From positions 2,294,001-2,358,000 of the forward strand of contig NZ_CP136865.1 of the NCBI RefSeq assembly GCF_045689245.1: a stretch of 64,000 nt of DNA, written 5' to 3'. The first letter of the stretch is position 1. Every line of letters starts with the position of its first letter. The position numbers and the translations under genes were made by a program. This DNA comes from Congregibacter brevis (lineage in GTDB: Bacteria > Pseudomonadota > Gammaproteobacteria > Pseudomonadales > Halieaceae). Below are positions 17,906 to 27,367 of this stretch, piece after piece. The notes under the pieces were generated by a model that searched no databases, was not told the DNA's origin, and saw only the letters and a program-made list of their open reading frames with translations.

Positions 17906-18747
17906 GTGTTCTTTTGGGAGAGGGTGGCATCCGGAAGATGACAAGCTCACTAAGCAACAGCGCCGTGGACTATGCGCTCCCCATGGGTGAGAGCAGCGTG
18001 CCCCTGAACGCCTTGCTCGGGCAGTCGATCTCCCTGAGCTTTCTCGGAGCCATCAACTGCGTTCACTGTGGGCGAAAGACCAAGAAGAGCTTCAATCAGG
18101 GTTACTGTTATCCGTGCTTCCAGCGGTTAGCCCAGTGCGACAGTTGTATTATGAGCCCTCAGAAGTGTCACTACGCCGGCGGTACCTGTCGAGAACCCGA
18201 ATGGGGTGACGCGAACTGTATGGTGGACCACTTCGTCTATCTCGCGAATACATCGGGTCTGAAAGTAGGTATCACGCGTGGTACGCAGGTACCGACGCGT
18301 TGGATAGACCAGGGAGCGACTCAGGCACTGCCGGCGTTTCGGGTGGCCAGCCGACTTGATTCAGGTTTAGTTGAAGTAGCCTTTGCCGCACACGTTGCTG
18401 ACAAAACCGCGTGGCAGAGAATGCTCAAAGGCGCGAATGATCCTATGGACCTGTCCGCCGAGCGCGCACGCTTGGCCGAGACCTGTGGGGATACCATTGA
18501 GGCGCTTCGCCGGGATCGGGGCATCGATGCCATTACCCCACTGGATACCGAAGACGTCACTACTATCGACTACCCAGTGCTGGAGTACCCGAGCAAAGTG
18601 AAGTCGATGACCTTCGACAAGATGCCTGAGGTCTCTGGAACACTCATGGGTATCAAGGCGCAATATCTGATCCTCGATACGGGTGTGATCAATATGCGAC
18701 GGCATGCGGGCTATCAAGTCGCACTGTCACAGATGACGGAGAACTGA
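17902..18747 (+). CDS. DUF2797 domain protein, Cys-rich (putative zinc binding)
   Basis: A 281-residue cytoplasmic protein of the DUF2797 family. A cysteine-rich part (residues about 53-110) holds CVHCGRKTKKSF, CYPCF, CDSC, C-H and GTCREPEWGDANC, which look like zinc ligands. It is followed by the conserved YLANTSGLKVGITRGTQVPTRW block that resembles a GIY-YIG-like core. The ATG overlapping the yeaC stop (ATGA) with AAGGA upstream is used. Its molecular role is not established. It is tightly linked to pepN (1 bp gap), an arrangement common in gammaproteobacteria. Confidence 0.85.
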   Translation: MSVLLGEGGIRKMTSSLSNSAVDYALPMGESSVPLNALLGQSISLSFLGAINCVHCGRKTKKSFNQGYCYPCFQRLAQCDSCIMSPQKCHYAGGTCREPEWGDANCMVDHFVYLANTSGLKVGITRGTQVPTRWIDQGATQALPAFRVASRLDSGLVEVAFAAHVADKTAWQRMLKGANDPMDLSAERARLAETCGDTIEALRRDRGIDAITPLDTEDVTTIDYPVLEYPSKVKSMTFDKMPEVSGTLMGIKAQYLILDTGVINMRRHAGYQVALSQMTEN

Positions 18748-18748
18748 G

Positions 18749-21391
18749 ATGCGTGACGGACAGCCAAAAACAATTTTTCTGAGCGACTATCAGGCGCCGG
18801 CCTTTACTGTAAGTCACACCGAGCTTCATTTTGAGCTCTTTGACAAGCACAGTCTGGTTCACGCACGCCTACATTTTCGTCGTGCTGACGGTGTGTCTGA
18901 GGACACTCCGCTCCAACTGAACGGCCAGGAGCTGGAGCTGTTAGCGCTAGCGGTGGACGGACAGAAAGTCGCTTCAGCGCACTATGAATTGAGCGACGAT
19001 TTTCTGCGCATTGACGGGCTTCCCCAGAGTGGGGTGCTAGAGACATCGGCCCGTATTTATCCGCAGTCCAACACCTCACTTGAGGGTTTGTATCGTTCTC
19101 GAGGCTTGTTTTGCACGCAGTGCGAGGCTGAGGGTTTCCGAAAAATCACCTGGTTCCCCGATCGTCCTGATGTGATGTCTACCTATTCGGTAACTATCGA
19201 TGCGGATGCGGGACAGTGTCCGGAACTCCTGAGTAATGGAAACCTGATGCATAGTGAGGAACTCGCTGAGGGGCGTCATCGGGCAGTTTGGGAAGACCCG
19301 CATCCCAAGCCAAGTTATCTCTTTGCACTCGTTGCGGGAGACTTACAGCGTGTAGAGGATAGCTTCACCACGGTCGGCGGGCGCGACGTTCGACTTATTA
19401 TCCTGGTCGAAGAGAAGGATCTCGATAAGTGCGCTCACGCGATGGACTCTCTTAAGCGTTCCATGCGCTGGGACGAAGAACGATTTGGTCGAGAGTACGA
19501 CCTCGATGTGTTCCACATTGTGGCTGTGGACGACTTCAATATGGGCGCCATGGAAAACAAGAGTCTCAACATCTTCAATACTTCCTGTGTTCTGGCCGCT
19601 CCCGATACGACTACGGATCTCGGTTATCAACGCATCGAGAGTATCGTCGCCCACGAGTATTTTCATAACTGGTCTGGCAACCGGGTTACTTGTCGAGATT
19701 GGTTTCAGCTAAGTCTCAAAGAGGGTTTCACGGTTTTTCGAGATGCGGAGTTTTCTGCAGATATGGGGTCGCGATCCCTTAAACGCGTCGAAGATGCCAT
19801 GACCATGAGAACCCTGCAGTTTGCCGAGGACGCTGGCCCCATGGCCCATCCCGTGCGTCCCGCTTCGTTCATAGAGATCTCTAATTTCTACACACTCACG
19901 GTGTATGAAAAAGGCGCCGAAGTAGTTCGAATGATCCAGACCCTTCTGGGTGAGGAAGACTTCCGTCGCGGCAGTGACCTTTACTTCGAGCGCCACGATG
20001 GGCAGGCAGTCACTTGCGATGACTTCATAGCCGCCATGGAAGACGTTTCGGGCAAGGATCTGACGGACTTTAAACGCTGGTATTCCCAAGCGGGAACACC
20101 AGAGCTCAGCATCAGGGATAGCTGGGACGAAGAGCAGGGGATATACACCCTGACTGTGTCGCAGCAAACTCCTGCGTCACTCGGACAGAGTGAAAAATCC
20201 CCCGTGGTGATTCCTCTGGCGATGGGCTTGTTGGGAGAGGCGGGTAATCTGCGGATTAAACTTGACGGTGAGATGACCGACATCGAGAGCGAGGACAATA
20301 CCCACCGTATTCTCATTGCAGATAAACCCACTCAGACCTTCCGTTTCACTGAGCTCCCTGAGCGTCCTACACCCGCGCTTTTAAGAGGGTTCTCGGCGCC
20401 AGTGCGTGTCGACTACCCCTATAGTCGGGAGCAGTTGCTGGCGCTCGTGAGTCGTGACGATGATGACTTTGTGCGCTGGGATGCCATGCAGCAACTAATG
20501 GTCTCAGCATTACAAGAGCTGCAGGAGAATCCCGAGGCTGCGCTTGATCCGATATTAGAGACCGCGGTCAACGCCATTTGCAGCCAAATCCTTGACCCCG
20601 CCGTGCAGGCTGACATGCTGAGGCTCCCCTCGGAAACCTATCTTTCCGAGCTTGCCAGTCACGCAGGTAAAGCCGATGTTCACGGCATTTTTCGTGCGAG
20701 GGAAAGTCTTAGGAAGTCACTTGCTAAGGTGTTTCGCGAGCGTTGGGCGTCTCTCTTTGAAGGCTTGAGAGTCACAGAGCCCTACGCGCCGACCGGGGAG
20801 CAGATCGGGTCTCGTGCTCTGGCGAATGTCGCTCTGGATTACCTTGCGACGGCTGATGATCAGGGCGTAGCGCTGGCCAGGGACTATTACTTTGCTGCCG
20901 ACAATCTCACGAATCGCCTGGTAGCGCTCCGTGCCGTGCTACGTGAGGGTAGTGCAGAGCGCGGTGAAGAGTTGCTGGAAGACTTTTATCAGCGTTTTTG
21001 TGGTGAAGCCTTGGCGATGAACCACTGGCTGTTAGTGCAAGCAGAAAACAGTGTTGGAGACTCGATAAGTCGCGTCCGGGCGCTTATGCAGCATCCTGCC
21101 TACGATAGCCGAAACCCTAACAAAATCCGGTCTCTTATCGGTGGATTTGCCAATGGCAATGCCGTGCAGTTTCACCGCGAAGATGGCGCCGGGTATCAAC
21201 TACTGGGGGAGGTGGTGGAGGCGCTAAATGCACAGAATCCACAAATCGCATCGCGCTTGCTGGCGCCTTTGACGCGCTGGAAAAACTATGCGGCAGGAGG
21301 TGATCTCATGCGCGCTGAGTTACAGCGTCTCTCTGAGCTACCGTCTCTATCCCCTGACGTGTACGAAGTCGTTAACAAGTCACTGGCTTAG
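18749..21391 (+). CDS. pepN: Aminopeptidase N (M1 metallopeptidase)
   Basis: An 880-residue cytosolic zinc aminopeptidase of the bacterial PepN type. It shows the exopeptidase motif GAMEN (266-270), the zinc motif HEYFH (302-306) and the third ligand Glu325 in LKEGFTVF. The length matches the E. coli enzyme (870). It removes N-terminal residues in the last steps of cytoplasmic protein turnover. It starts 1 bp after the DUF2797 stop and its 3' end overlaps the convergent batD by 12 bp, so no terminator fits between the two operons. Confidence 0.97.
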   Translation: MRDGQPKTIFLSDYQAPAFTVSHTELHFELFDKHSLVHARLHFRRADGVSEDTPLQLNGQELELLALAVDGQKVASAHYELSDDFLRIDGLPQSGVLETSARIYPQSNTSLEGLYRSRGLFCTQCEAEGFRKITWFPDRPDVMSTYSVTIDADAGQCPELLSNGNLMHSEELAEGRHRAVWEDPHPKPSYLFALVAGDLQRVEDSFTTVGGRDVRLIILVEEKDLDKCAHAMDSLKRSMRWDEERFGREYDLDVFHIVAVDDFNMGAMENKSLNIFNTSCVLAAPDTTTDLGYQRIESIVAHEYFHNWSGNRVTCRDWFQLSLKEGFTVFRDAEFSADMGSRSLKRVEDAMTMRTLQFAEDAGPMAHPVRPASFIEISNFYTLTVYEKGAEVVRMIQTLLGEEDFRRGSDLYFERHDGQAVTCDDFIAAMEDVSGKDLTDFKRWYSQAGTPELSIRDSWDEEQGIYTLTVSQQTPASLGQSEKSPVVIPLAMGLLGEAGNLRIKLDGEMTDIESEDNTHRILIADKPTQTFRFTELPERPTPALLRGFSAPVRVDYPYSREQLLALVSRDDDDFVRWDAMQQLMVSALQELQENPEAALDPILETAVNAICSQILDPAVQADMLRLPSETYLSELASHAGKADVHGIFRARESLRKSLAKVFRERWASLFEGLRVTEPYAPTGEQIGSRALANVALDYLATADDQGVALARDYYFAADNLTNRLVALRAVLREGSAERGEELLEDFYQRFCGEALAMNHWLLVQAENSVGDSISRVRALMQHPAYDSRNPNKIRSLIGGFANGNAVQFHREDGAGYQLLGEVVEALNAQNPQIASRLLAPLTRWKNYAAGGDLMRAELQRLSELPSLSPDVYEVVNKSLA

Positions 21392-23074
21392 GTAAAGCTC
21401 GGGTAGGGCATTGTTTGCTGCTCGCTTGTTTATAGTTTTGGGTAGCTCCCGTACAGCTTTGGCCAGGGCGCTACCATTCCACTGCGGCGTGGCGGCGTCC
21501 AGGCCGCCCTCGCTGTTCCCGAGCTCTTCGCGATAAAGACATCGCTCCAGCTCTTGTACCGCATCCGTGAGCGCTGCAGAGTCCTTTTGCATTAACCAGT
21601 CGTTGATTGGGCCGATGTGTCCCTGGTCGTGAAGCCATAGGCGCAGTGATTCTCTGGCGAGTACCGGATTATTGGCCTTGCAGGCATCAAACAGTTTGGG
21701 TGGCGTTGTTGAAACAACGGTTTCTGGAGTTGCACGGGTTTCGATGCGTGGTCCTCGTCGCCACCAGAGTAAGGAAGTGACTATCCACCCTAAGGCGCAA
21801 AAAGCCGCAATCCAGGGCCACAGGTTGCTTGCGGCAGTTATTGTGGGATAGCTCTGCGTGCCTGCCTCGCTCGTTGGCAGAGCGGCAGGGCTGTTACCCG
21901 GGTTGAGGGATACTCCGGGACTCGGTAGTACGGTTAATCGCTGTGCCGGAAGTTTCGCGATCTTCAAGCTGTTGCTTTCGGTGTCCCACCAGGGAATCTC
22001 TAATGCGGGCAGTTCATAAACACCGTCTTCTACAGCAACCAGTGCAAGGCTGTCGCTGCGAATTCCCGTCACGCCTTGATCGTTGTTAACGTTGTTGATT
22101 AGCGGTTGATCGGGATAAGCGCGAAGCCCGTCGACACTATTGCCATCGATGGGCGGTAGCTGAGCGCCTTGTAATCCTTCGCCGGTAATCGTAATCGTGC
22201 GCGTAATCGAGTCACCTATGCGCAGCTGATCTAAGGGAGCTGACCACTGCTCTTCAATGGTGAGATTAGAGGAGGGCAGCCACGTTGCAGTTGGATAGCT
22301 GGTGGGGCGCGGACGGACAGGAATGACCAGTGCATCGCTGCGGCGTCTCAACAGTCTTCCTGCAGGTCGCGTATCAAAAAGTGTACGTCGGCCGGACGCA
22401 ATCCGTCCGGAAAAAGTCTGCTCCGGAATAACAAGCTCGCCGCTGGATTCGGGAAAGATTGCATAGCGGATTTCGTGGACCAGCCAGGGGCGCCCATTGA
22501 TCGTGCGCTGGAATGAGTTTTGTCCCAGAGCTTCGACGTAAGCGTTTGCGATCTCGAGTTCACTAATGCTGCGCGAGTCCAGGTTCACCGCCTGCTGTAC
22601 CCGTAGGGTCAGTAACAGTTGCCCCTGTACATAGACTTCGGAGCGGTCGACCTCGGCCTCAAAGATGACAACTTCGTCTGCAGCTTGAGCAGTGGGTTCC
22701 GGGCCCACGGTGACGGACAGCGCTTCGCTGCGTTTTCCGTCCACTTCAAAGGGAGGGATTACCAGGGAACCTTCGCGTCGAGGTGTAAGCTCAAGAGTCA
22801 GTTCGCGAGTTTGGCTGCGCTCTCCGTTTACAATCCGCGTGCTGATATTGGATGAACTCTGGAGAATGTCGAACAACTCCTCGAGCGCATCCAGATTTGC
22901 GTCGCCGGGATCACTGCTGTCATCACTGCGCAGGGACAGTCGCACACTGTCGCCCATGGCAATATTGTAGCGATCAAGAGAGGCCTGCAGCGCTGCTTGA
23001 GCGGGTAACGCTAGCGCAGCCAGGAGGCTCACTGCTATCCAAAGAAAATGTCTACCAGATTTCTTTTGTGTCAC
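21380..23074 (-). CDS. batD: BatD family protein
   Basis: A 564-residue exported membrane protein: signal peptide (FLWIAVSLLAALALPAQA), an extended periplasmic beta-rich region with Ig-like repeats (RYNIAMGDSVRLSL, ELTLELTPRREGSLVIPPFEVDG, quoted in part), a C-terminal transmembrane segment (LWPWIAAFCALGWIVTSLLWW) and a cytoplasmic tail. This is the BatD ('oxygen tolerance') layout. The GTG at 23074 has AAGGAA before it and overlaps batB-batC by 23 bp; a longer in-frame start at 23146 would put an unlikely 24-residue extension before the signal peptide. It is the last gene of the moxR-bat operon. Confidence 0.88.
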   Translation of the reverse strand: MTQKKSGRHFLWIAVSLLAALALPAQAALQASLDRYNIAMGDSVRLSLRSDDSSDPGDANLDALEELFDILQSSSNISTRIVNGERSQTRELTLELTPRREGSLVIPPFEVDGKRSEALSVTVGPEPTAQAADEVVIFEAEVDRSEVYVQGQLLLTLRVQQAVNLDSRSISELEIANAYVEALGQNSFQRTINGRPWLVHEIRYAIFPESSGELVIPEQTFSGRIASGRRTLFDTRPAGRLLRRRSDALVIPVRPRPTSYPTATWLPSSNLTIEEQWSAPLDQLRIGDSITRTITITGEGLQGAQLPPIDGNSVDGLRAYPDQPLINNVNNDQGVTGIRSDSLALVAVEDGVYELPALEIPWWDTESNSLKIAKLPAQRLTVLPSPGVSLNPGNSPAALPTSEAGTQSYPTITAASNLWPWIAAFCALGWIVTSLLWWRRGPRIETRATPETVVSTTPPKLFDACKANNPVLARESLRLWLHDQGHIGPINDWLMQKDSAALTDAVQELERCLYREELGNSEGGLDAATPQWNGSALAKAVRELPKTINKRAANNALPELYLSQ

Positions 23075-24869
23075 GGTTCTTTCCTTGCTGCTGTCTCTGG
23101 CGGCTTTCAAAGCGGAACTTCTCTCGCAATAGCCCCGAGGGATCATCGGGGACGCGGCGCAACCATTGCTGCATTGCCTGATCCTTCTCCAAATCTTCCT
23201 GCATAGCGCTGTTGTCTATTTCAGGCTGTGGCATTGGCCGCTGCTGCGCCTGCTCTGATTGCTCGCTGTCTCCCTGGGACCCATTCTCACGGTCAGTATC
23301 TTGCTGGTTTTGATCCTGCCCATTTTCTGACTGGGAATCGTCACTGCTGCCTTCCGGGTTGTCTTGTTGTCCCGAGTTGTCCTGAGGAGGCTGTGATTGA
23401 TCCTGTTGGCTATCTCCGTTTTGTTGATCTTGATTCCCCTGTGAGTCCTGCGGCTGCTGCTGGGAGTCACCCTGTTGTCCTTGCTGCTCTTCTTGTTGCT
23501 GCTCTAAAAGTTGTTCAAGTGTTGCCAGATTTTTCTGTGCATCTTCCTGATCTGGCTCGCGCTCGAGGGATTCTTTGTAGGCATTTATCGCCGCCTGCAG
23601 CTCTCCCTGCGCTGCGAGGGCATTGCCGCGGTTGTACCAGGCATCGGCGCTGTCTTCCGTTGAAAATGCGGTGGCTGCGGTTACGTAGTCTTCATTGCTG
23701 AACGCAGCCGTGCCTCGCCAGGACGGGTCTTCAAAAAGCGCCGCGGCGCGTCCAGCATCGCCGTCAGCCAGTGCGCGCTCCGCTTGCTGATCGGCCCGAA
23801 GCCAAAGGTCTTGCCATTCAAAGGCCTCACTTTTTTGTGCGGGGAGCACAGTCACAACCAGGGGCAGCATATAAACCCAGCCTCGGCGAAAGCTCACCAA
23901 AGCAATGAGGAGTAATGGCAAAACAAGCCAGTGGGCCATGTCCTGCCAGCGATCAGCTTGGCGATCCAGGGATATAGTATCGTCGTCATCGACGATGTTG
24001 GACTGAGTGAGCAGTGCCTGTAAATCACTATCATCAACCGTCATGCTGCGATAAGTGCCTCCGGTCTCCGTAGCGAGCTCAAGGAGCAAGTCCTCATCGA
24101 GGGCGGGGACCACGATCTCTCCGGACTGATCTTTCAGAAATCCGCCACCGCGAAGGGCAATGGGGGCCCCGACGCGGGTACCCACACCCAAGACCGCAAG
24201 GTCCCGCGGTTGGCCAGCGAGAATTGTCTGGATGCTACTCAGGTCGCGGCTTCTAATTCCGTCGGTAACCAGAAGTATTCGTCCTCTACGGACGCCTGCG
24301 GAGTCTAGCAATGCCACTGCGCGCTCCACTGCGTCAACGGGGTTTGATCCGGGAAGGGGCATCATTTCAGGTGTTAAGGCGGGCAGTAGGTTTGCGATGG
24401 TAGGATTGTCATCGGTCAACGGGGCGACGATGTGTGCGTCCCCGGCGTAGGCGATCAAGGCGGTGAGTCCTTCCTTCCGTTCTCGTAGTAAGTCCAAAAG
24501 CTTGCGCCGCACACGATCCTGTCGCGACGGTTGAAGGTCTGTGGCGAGCATCGAGTAGCTCAAGTCCACTACGAGAACCAAAGCGTCCTGTTTTTGCAAT
24601 ACGGGCTGGGGTAACTGCTCCCAGCTGGGACCCGCCGCCGCCAGGGAGCCTATCATCCATGCCAAAAGTAAGGCGGGGAGGCCACTGCGACCTCGACGAA
24701 CTGATTCTCGGCTGATGAGGTGCTCAAGGAGCTCGGGGGCCACTATGCGCGACCAGCTCGCTTCCTGTCCTCGCTGCTTCCACAGTAAAAAGCCGAGAAT
24801 CAGACAGGGCAGCAACAACAGCAGCCACTGCGGTCGCAGGAAGTGGAAGTTATTGAGAAGCTCAGTCAC
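23052..24869 (-). CDS. batB: BatB-BatC fusion: VWA domain plus TPR protein
   Basis: A 605-residue inner-membrane protein. N-terminal membrane helices are followed by a von Willebrand A domain with MIDAS motif DLSYS (102-106), another membrane helix pair near 310-345, then TPR units (AWYNRGNALAAQGELQAAINAYKESLE). After that comes a highly Gln/Asp/Ser-rich, low-complexity stretch (roughly 445-540) and a basic C-terminal tail. In several bacteria BatB and BatC are separate; here they are one chain. GTG start overlaps batA by 8 bp. With the MoxR ATPase it probably forms a chaperone-like envelope-stress complex. Confidence 0.88.
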   Translation of the reverse strand: MTELLNNFHFLRPQWLLLLLPCLILGFLLWKQRGQEASWSRIVAPELLEHLISRESVRRGRSGLPALLLAWMIGSLAAAGPSWEQLPQPVLQKQDALVLVVDLSYSMLATDLQPSRQDRVRRKLLDLLRERKEGLTALIAYAGDAHIVAPLTDDNPTIANLLPALTPEMMPLPGSNPVDAVERAVALLDSAGVRRGRILLVTDGIRSRDLSSIQTILAGQPRDLAVLGVGTRVGAPIALRGGGFLKDQSGEIVVPALDEDLLLELATETGGTYRSMTVDDSDLQALLTQSNIVDDDDTISLDRQADRWQDMAHWLVLPLLLIALVSFRRGWVYMLPLVVTVLPAQKSEAFEWQDLWLRADQQAERALADGDAGRAAALFEDPSWRGTAAFSNEDYVTAATAFSTEDSADAWYNRGNALAAQGELQAAINAYKESLEREPDQEDAQKNLATLEQLLEQQQEEQQGQQGDSQQQPQDSQGNQDQQNGDSQQDQSQPPQDNSGQQDNPEGSSDDSQSENGQDQNQQDTDRENGSQGDSEQSEQAQQRPMPQPEIDNSAMQEDLEKDQAMQQWLRRVPDDPSGLLREKFRFESRQRQQQGKNRDTKEIW

Positions 24870-25911
24870 GGACAGGAACGCCTACAAGGCTGGGCGTCGT
24901 TGCCGCCGAGCGATGGCGCCAAAGGTAACGAATAACCAAAGCAAAACTCAGGGCCATGGCGACGAGCAGCGGCAGTGCGCTAAGAGATTGCTGCGGTCGA
25001 TATAGGGCCTTGTCGACCTCAAGAGGCTCCAGCTGCTCTAGGAGGCGATAGACCGTGGCTAGCTCCTCCGGGTCCCGAGCGCGGAAGTATTGCCCGCCGG
25101 TGCTTTGGGCTATGGATATGAGGCTGCTCTCGTCCAGGTCTGCAGAAGGGTTTACCGTACGCGCGCCGAGAGGCGAGCCCAGTAGTCCCGGCAGCGTGAG
25201 CGAGTCGGCGCCAATACCGATGGTGTAGATGCGCACGCCCAGGTCCGCGGCGAGTTTGGCTGCCTCAAGGGGGTCTACAGTGCTGGCAGTATCCTGACCG
25301 TCCGTCAGCAAAATAAGTACGCGGCTTGTGGCGGGGCGCTCTTGAAGTCGTTTCACCGCAAGACCAATCGCATCACCAATAGCCGTCTCTTGTCCTGCAA
25401 AACCTATTTGCGACTCCAAAAGAAAACGTTGCACTGTTTGAATGTCGAAGCTCAGGGGCGATTGCAGATAGGCCCGACTTCCAAAGAGGATCAAACCCAG
25501 CCGATCTCCGCTACGCCGGGACATAAAGTCACTACCCAACTGCTTTACAGCGTCGATGCGTCGGGCCATGCGATTGCCCACCTGCATGTCTTCGACGCGC
25601 ATGCTTCCGGAAATGTCGACGGCAAGCATCAGGTCTCTACCGCTGTTAGGAAGCTCAATCGCTTCCCCCACCCACAGCGGGCGCGCTGCTGCTACGAGCA
25701 AACATAGCCAGATCACCCAAAGTGCAATTGCAGGTATCTTTCTTGCCGCGCTAACTACGGATTCTTCATCGTCGTTAGTCAGACTCTGCCAACGGTTGAA
25801 GAATGGCGCGCGAAGCGCTGGTCGTTCAACAGTTCGTGGTGGTGCGAAGCGCCTTACGAGCACAGGGAGTGGAAGTAACAATAGGACTGCAGGCCAGAGT
25901 AGGGTGATCAT
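24862..25911 (-). CDS. batA: BatA: VWA-domain membrane protein
   Basis: A 349-residue protein with two N-terminal membrane helices (WPAVLLLLPLPVLV; IPAIALWVIWLCLLVAAARP), a VWA domain with intact MIDAS motif DISGS (99-103) and the later T and D ligands, and a C-terminal helix (LPLLVAMALSFALVIRYLW). It is oriented as in other MoxR-Bat operons. The ATG overlaps the stop of the DUF4381 gene (ATGA). Function as in BatB: a membrane-bound VWA partner of the MoxR ATPase; the client is unknown. Confidence 0.92.
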   Translation of the reverse strand: MITLLWPAVLLLLPLPVLVRRFAPPRTVERPALRAPFFNRWQSLTNDDEESVVSAARKIPAIALWVIWLCLLVAAARPLWVGEAIELPNSGRDLMLAVDISGSMRVEDMQVGNRMARRIDAVKQLGSDFMSRRSGDRLGLILFGSRAYLQSPLSFDIQTVQRFLLESQIGFAGQETAIGDAIGLAVKRLQERPATSRVLILLTDGQDTASTVDPLEAAKLAADLGVRIYTIGIGADSLTLPGLLGSPLGARTVNPSADLDESSLISIAQSTGGQYFRARDPEELATVYRLLEQLEPLEVDKALYRPQQSLSALPLLVAMALSFALVIRYLWRHRSAATTPSLVGVPVRD

Positions 25912-26378
25912 CGGGGCCGCTCCATGTCCTTGAGCCAGCGACCTGTAGCGCGCAAGGCGTCTTCACAGTCTTGCCTATCTACCGCAGGTAGATAGGCAAG
26001 GTCTGCCAACGTGCCATCGAAGTAAGGTTCTTTTCCCTTGGCTAGAGAATTTAAAAATTCCGCCCAGGCCTGTCCTGTAAGACCTGCACAGTTTCGGCGA
26101 CCTGCAACGCCAATAGCCACGCGTCGCTGTAAGAGTCCTAAAGCGGCTGCGCGCTCGGCGTCAGGCATGTCTTTCTCTTGTAGCGCGGTGAAAGCACGCC
26201 GCGCCGCTCGAATTGGAGCGGCGCGAAGGTGGAAGCGCCAGAGCCGAAGGAGTCCGTAAGCGATGAGGCCCAAGCTTAGTACAGCAAGTAACCACCATCC
26301 CGGCGCCAAAGGCCACCAATGCACCGCCGTGGGCTCGCGGAGCGGTTCCAGCATGTTGATGATGGATTCAGGATCCAT
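25908..26378 (-). CDS. DUF4381 membrane protein of the Bat operon
   Basis: A 156-residue protein with a Trp/Pro-rich N terminus (AVHWWPLAPGWW), one transmembrane helix (LLAVLSLGLIAYGLLRLW) and a cytoplasmic helical domain, the layout of DUF4381 proteins found between DUF58 and BatA genes. It overlaps the DUF58 gene by 11 bp and batA by 4 bp. Its role is presumed to be structural in the MoxR-Bat complex. Confidence 0.88.
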   Translation of the reverse strand: MDPESIINMLEPLREPTAVHWWPLAPGWWLLAVLSLGLIAYGLLRLWRFHLRAAPIRAARRAFTALQEKDMPDAERAAALGLLQRRVAIGVAGRRNCAGLTGQAWAEFLNSLAKGKEPYFDGTLADLAYLPAVDRQDCEDALRATGRWLKDMERPR

Positions 26379-27360
26379 GCTTCACCGTGCTCGCGCTGCT
26401 AACGGAAGATGGTGGCCCCGCTGCTGTCTGCGCCCCCCCGTAGATGTTTCTAAGTAGTGTCAATGGCGCCTGAGTGGTGCTGGCGCGGAGCATGGGAATG
26501 CCCAGTCTCTGGAGTTGCTGCTGATGGCCTTCCAACCGCTCGCTATACAGTTCAGCAAAACGTTGAGACAGGCCTGACATGCCGGTGTCCAGCTCGGCGC
26601 GCTTGTGTCCGTCCGTAACGCTATAGCGTCCCGCCGGTGGAAGCTCCGACTCAAGAGGGTCACTGCAATGGATGGCGGTGATTTCGACGTGGCGGGCAAG
26701 CTGAAACAGTTCCTCGCGGGCTTCGTCCTGCTCGGCGCCCTCAAAGTCACTGATGAGAAATACGCTGGAACCGGGTCTGGCAACCCTGCGCACACTGCGA
26801 AGCAAGGCGCTGAAACGATTCTCCTGCCCCTCGACTGATTCCGGCGGCGCCGGCGTCTCTGCGAGTGCCGATAAAAAAGCGAGAACCGTGCGACGACTGT
26901 TGCGGGGGCGCATCTCCCAGTGGTCGACGTCACGCATGAGCAGGCCGCCGACACGCTCATTGCTGGTCAGTGCGCTCCACGCTAGAAGCGCTGCAATCTC
27001 CGCAGCGAGCACAATCTTAAAGCAATGCTGCGAGCCAAACTGCATGGACGATCGTTGATCTACGACGAGAAGCACGGGGCGCTCCCGCTCTTCATGAAAC
27101 ATTTTTGTATGTGCTGCTCCGGTTCGCGCAGTGACGCGCCAATCAATAGCGCGGATGTCATCGCCGGGCTGGTAACCGCGTACTTCCTCGAACTCAATAC
27201 CTCGTCCGCGAAAATTCGAGCGTTGCCCGCCGGAGAGCTGAGCGAGGGCGCGTCGGCGTCGGCGTATGTCCAGCTGCCGTGCAGGGAAGCGCAAAGCCAG
27301 CAAGCGAGCAATGTCTACGGTTGCTCCGCTTGCTGGTTGTGAGGGGTCTAGCGTCAACAT
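26368..27360 (-). CDS. DUF58 domain protein (MoxR-associated)
   Basis: A 330-residue cytoplasmic protein with the DUF58 signature (GRGIEFEEVRGYQPGDDIRAIDW, given in part, at about residues 52-74) and a VWA-like second half starting VLLVVDQRSSM. It follows moxR by 7 bp. DUF58 proteins are the regular partner of MoxR ATPases in these operons and are thought to be adaptor or VWA-like components. Confidence 0.93.
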   Translation of the reverse strand: MLTLDPSQPASGATVDIARLLALRFPARQLDIRRRRRALAQLSGGQRSNFRGRGIEFEEVRGYQPGDDIRAIDWRVTARTGAAHTKMFHEERERPVLLVVDQRSSMQFGSQHCFKIVLAAEIAALLAWSALTSNERVGGLLMRDVDHWEMRPRNSRRTVLAFLSALAETPAPPESVEGQENRFSALLRSVRRVARPGSSVFLISDFEGAEQDEAREELFQLARHVEITAIHCSDPLESELPPAGRYSVTDGHKRAELDTGMSGLSQRFAELYSERLEGHQQQLQRLGIPMLRASTTQAPLTLLRNIYGGAQTAAGPPSSVSSASTVKHGS

Positions 27361-27367
27361 GGAAGTA

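Noticed and set aside
23228..23701. 157-codon plus-strand frame, Ala/Leu-rich
   Set aside because: Reverse reading of the Gln/Ser-rich linker of BatB-BatC; repetitive composition keeps antisense frames open.
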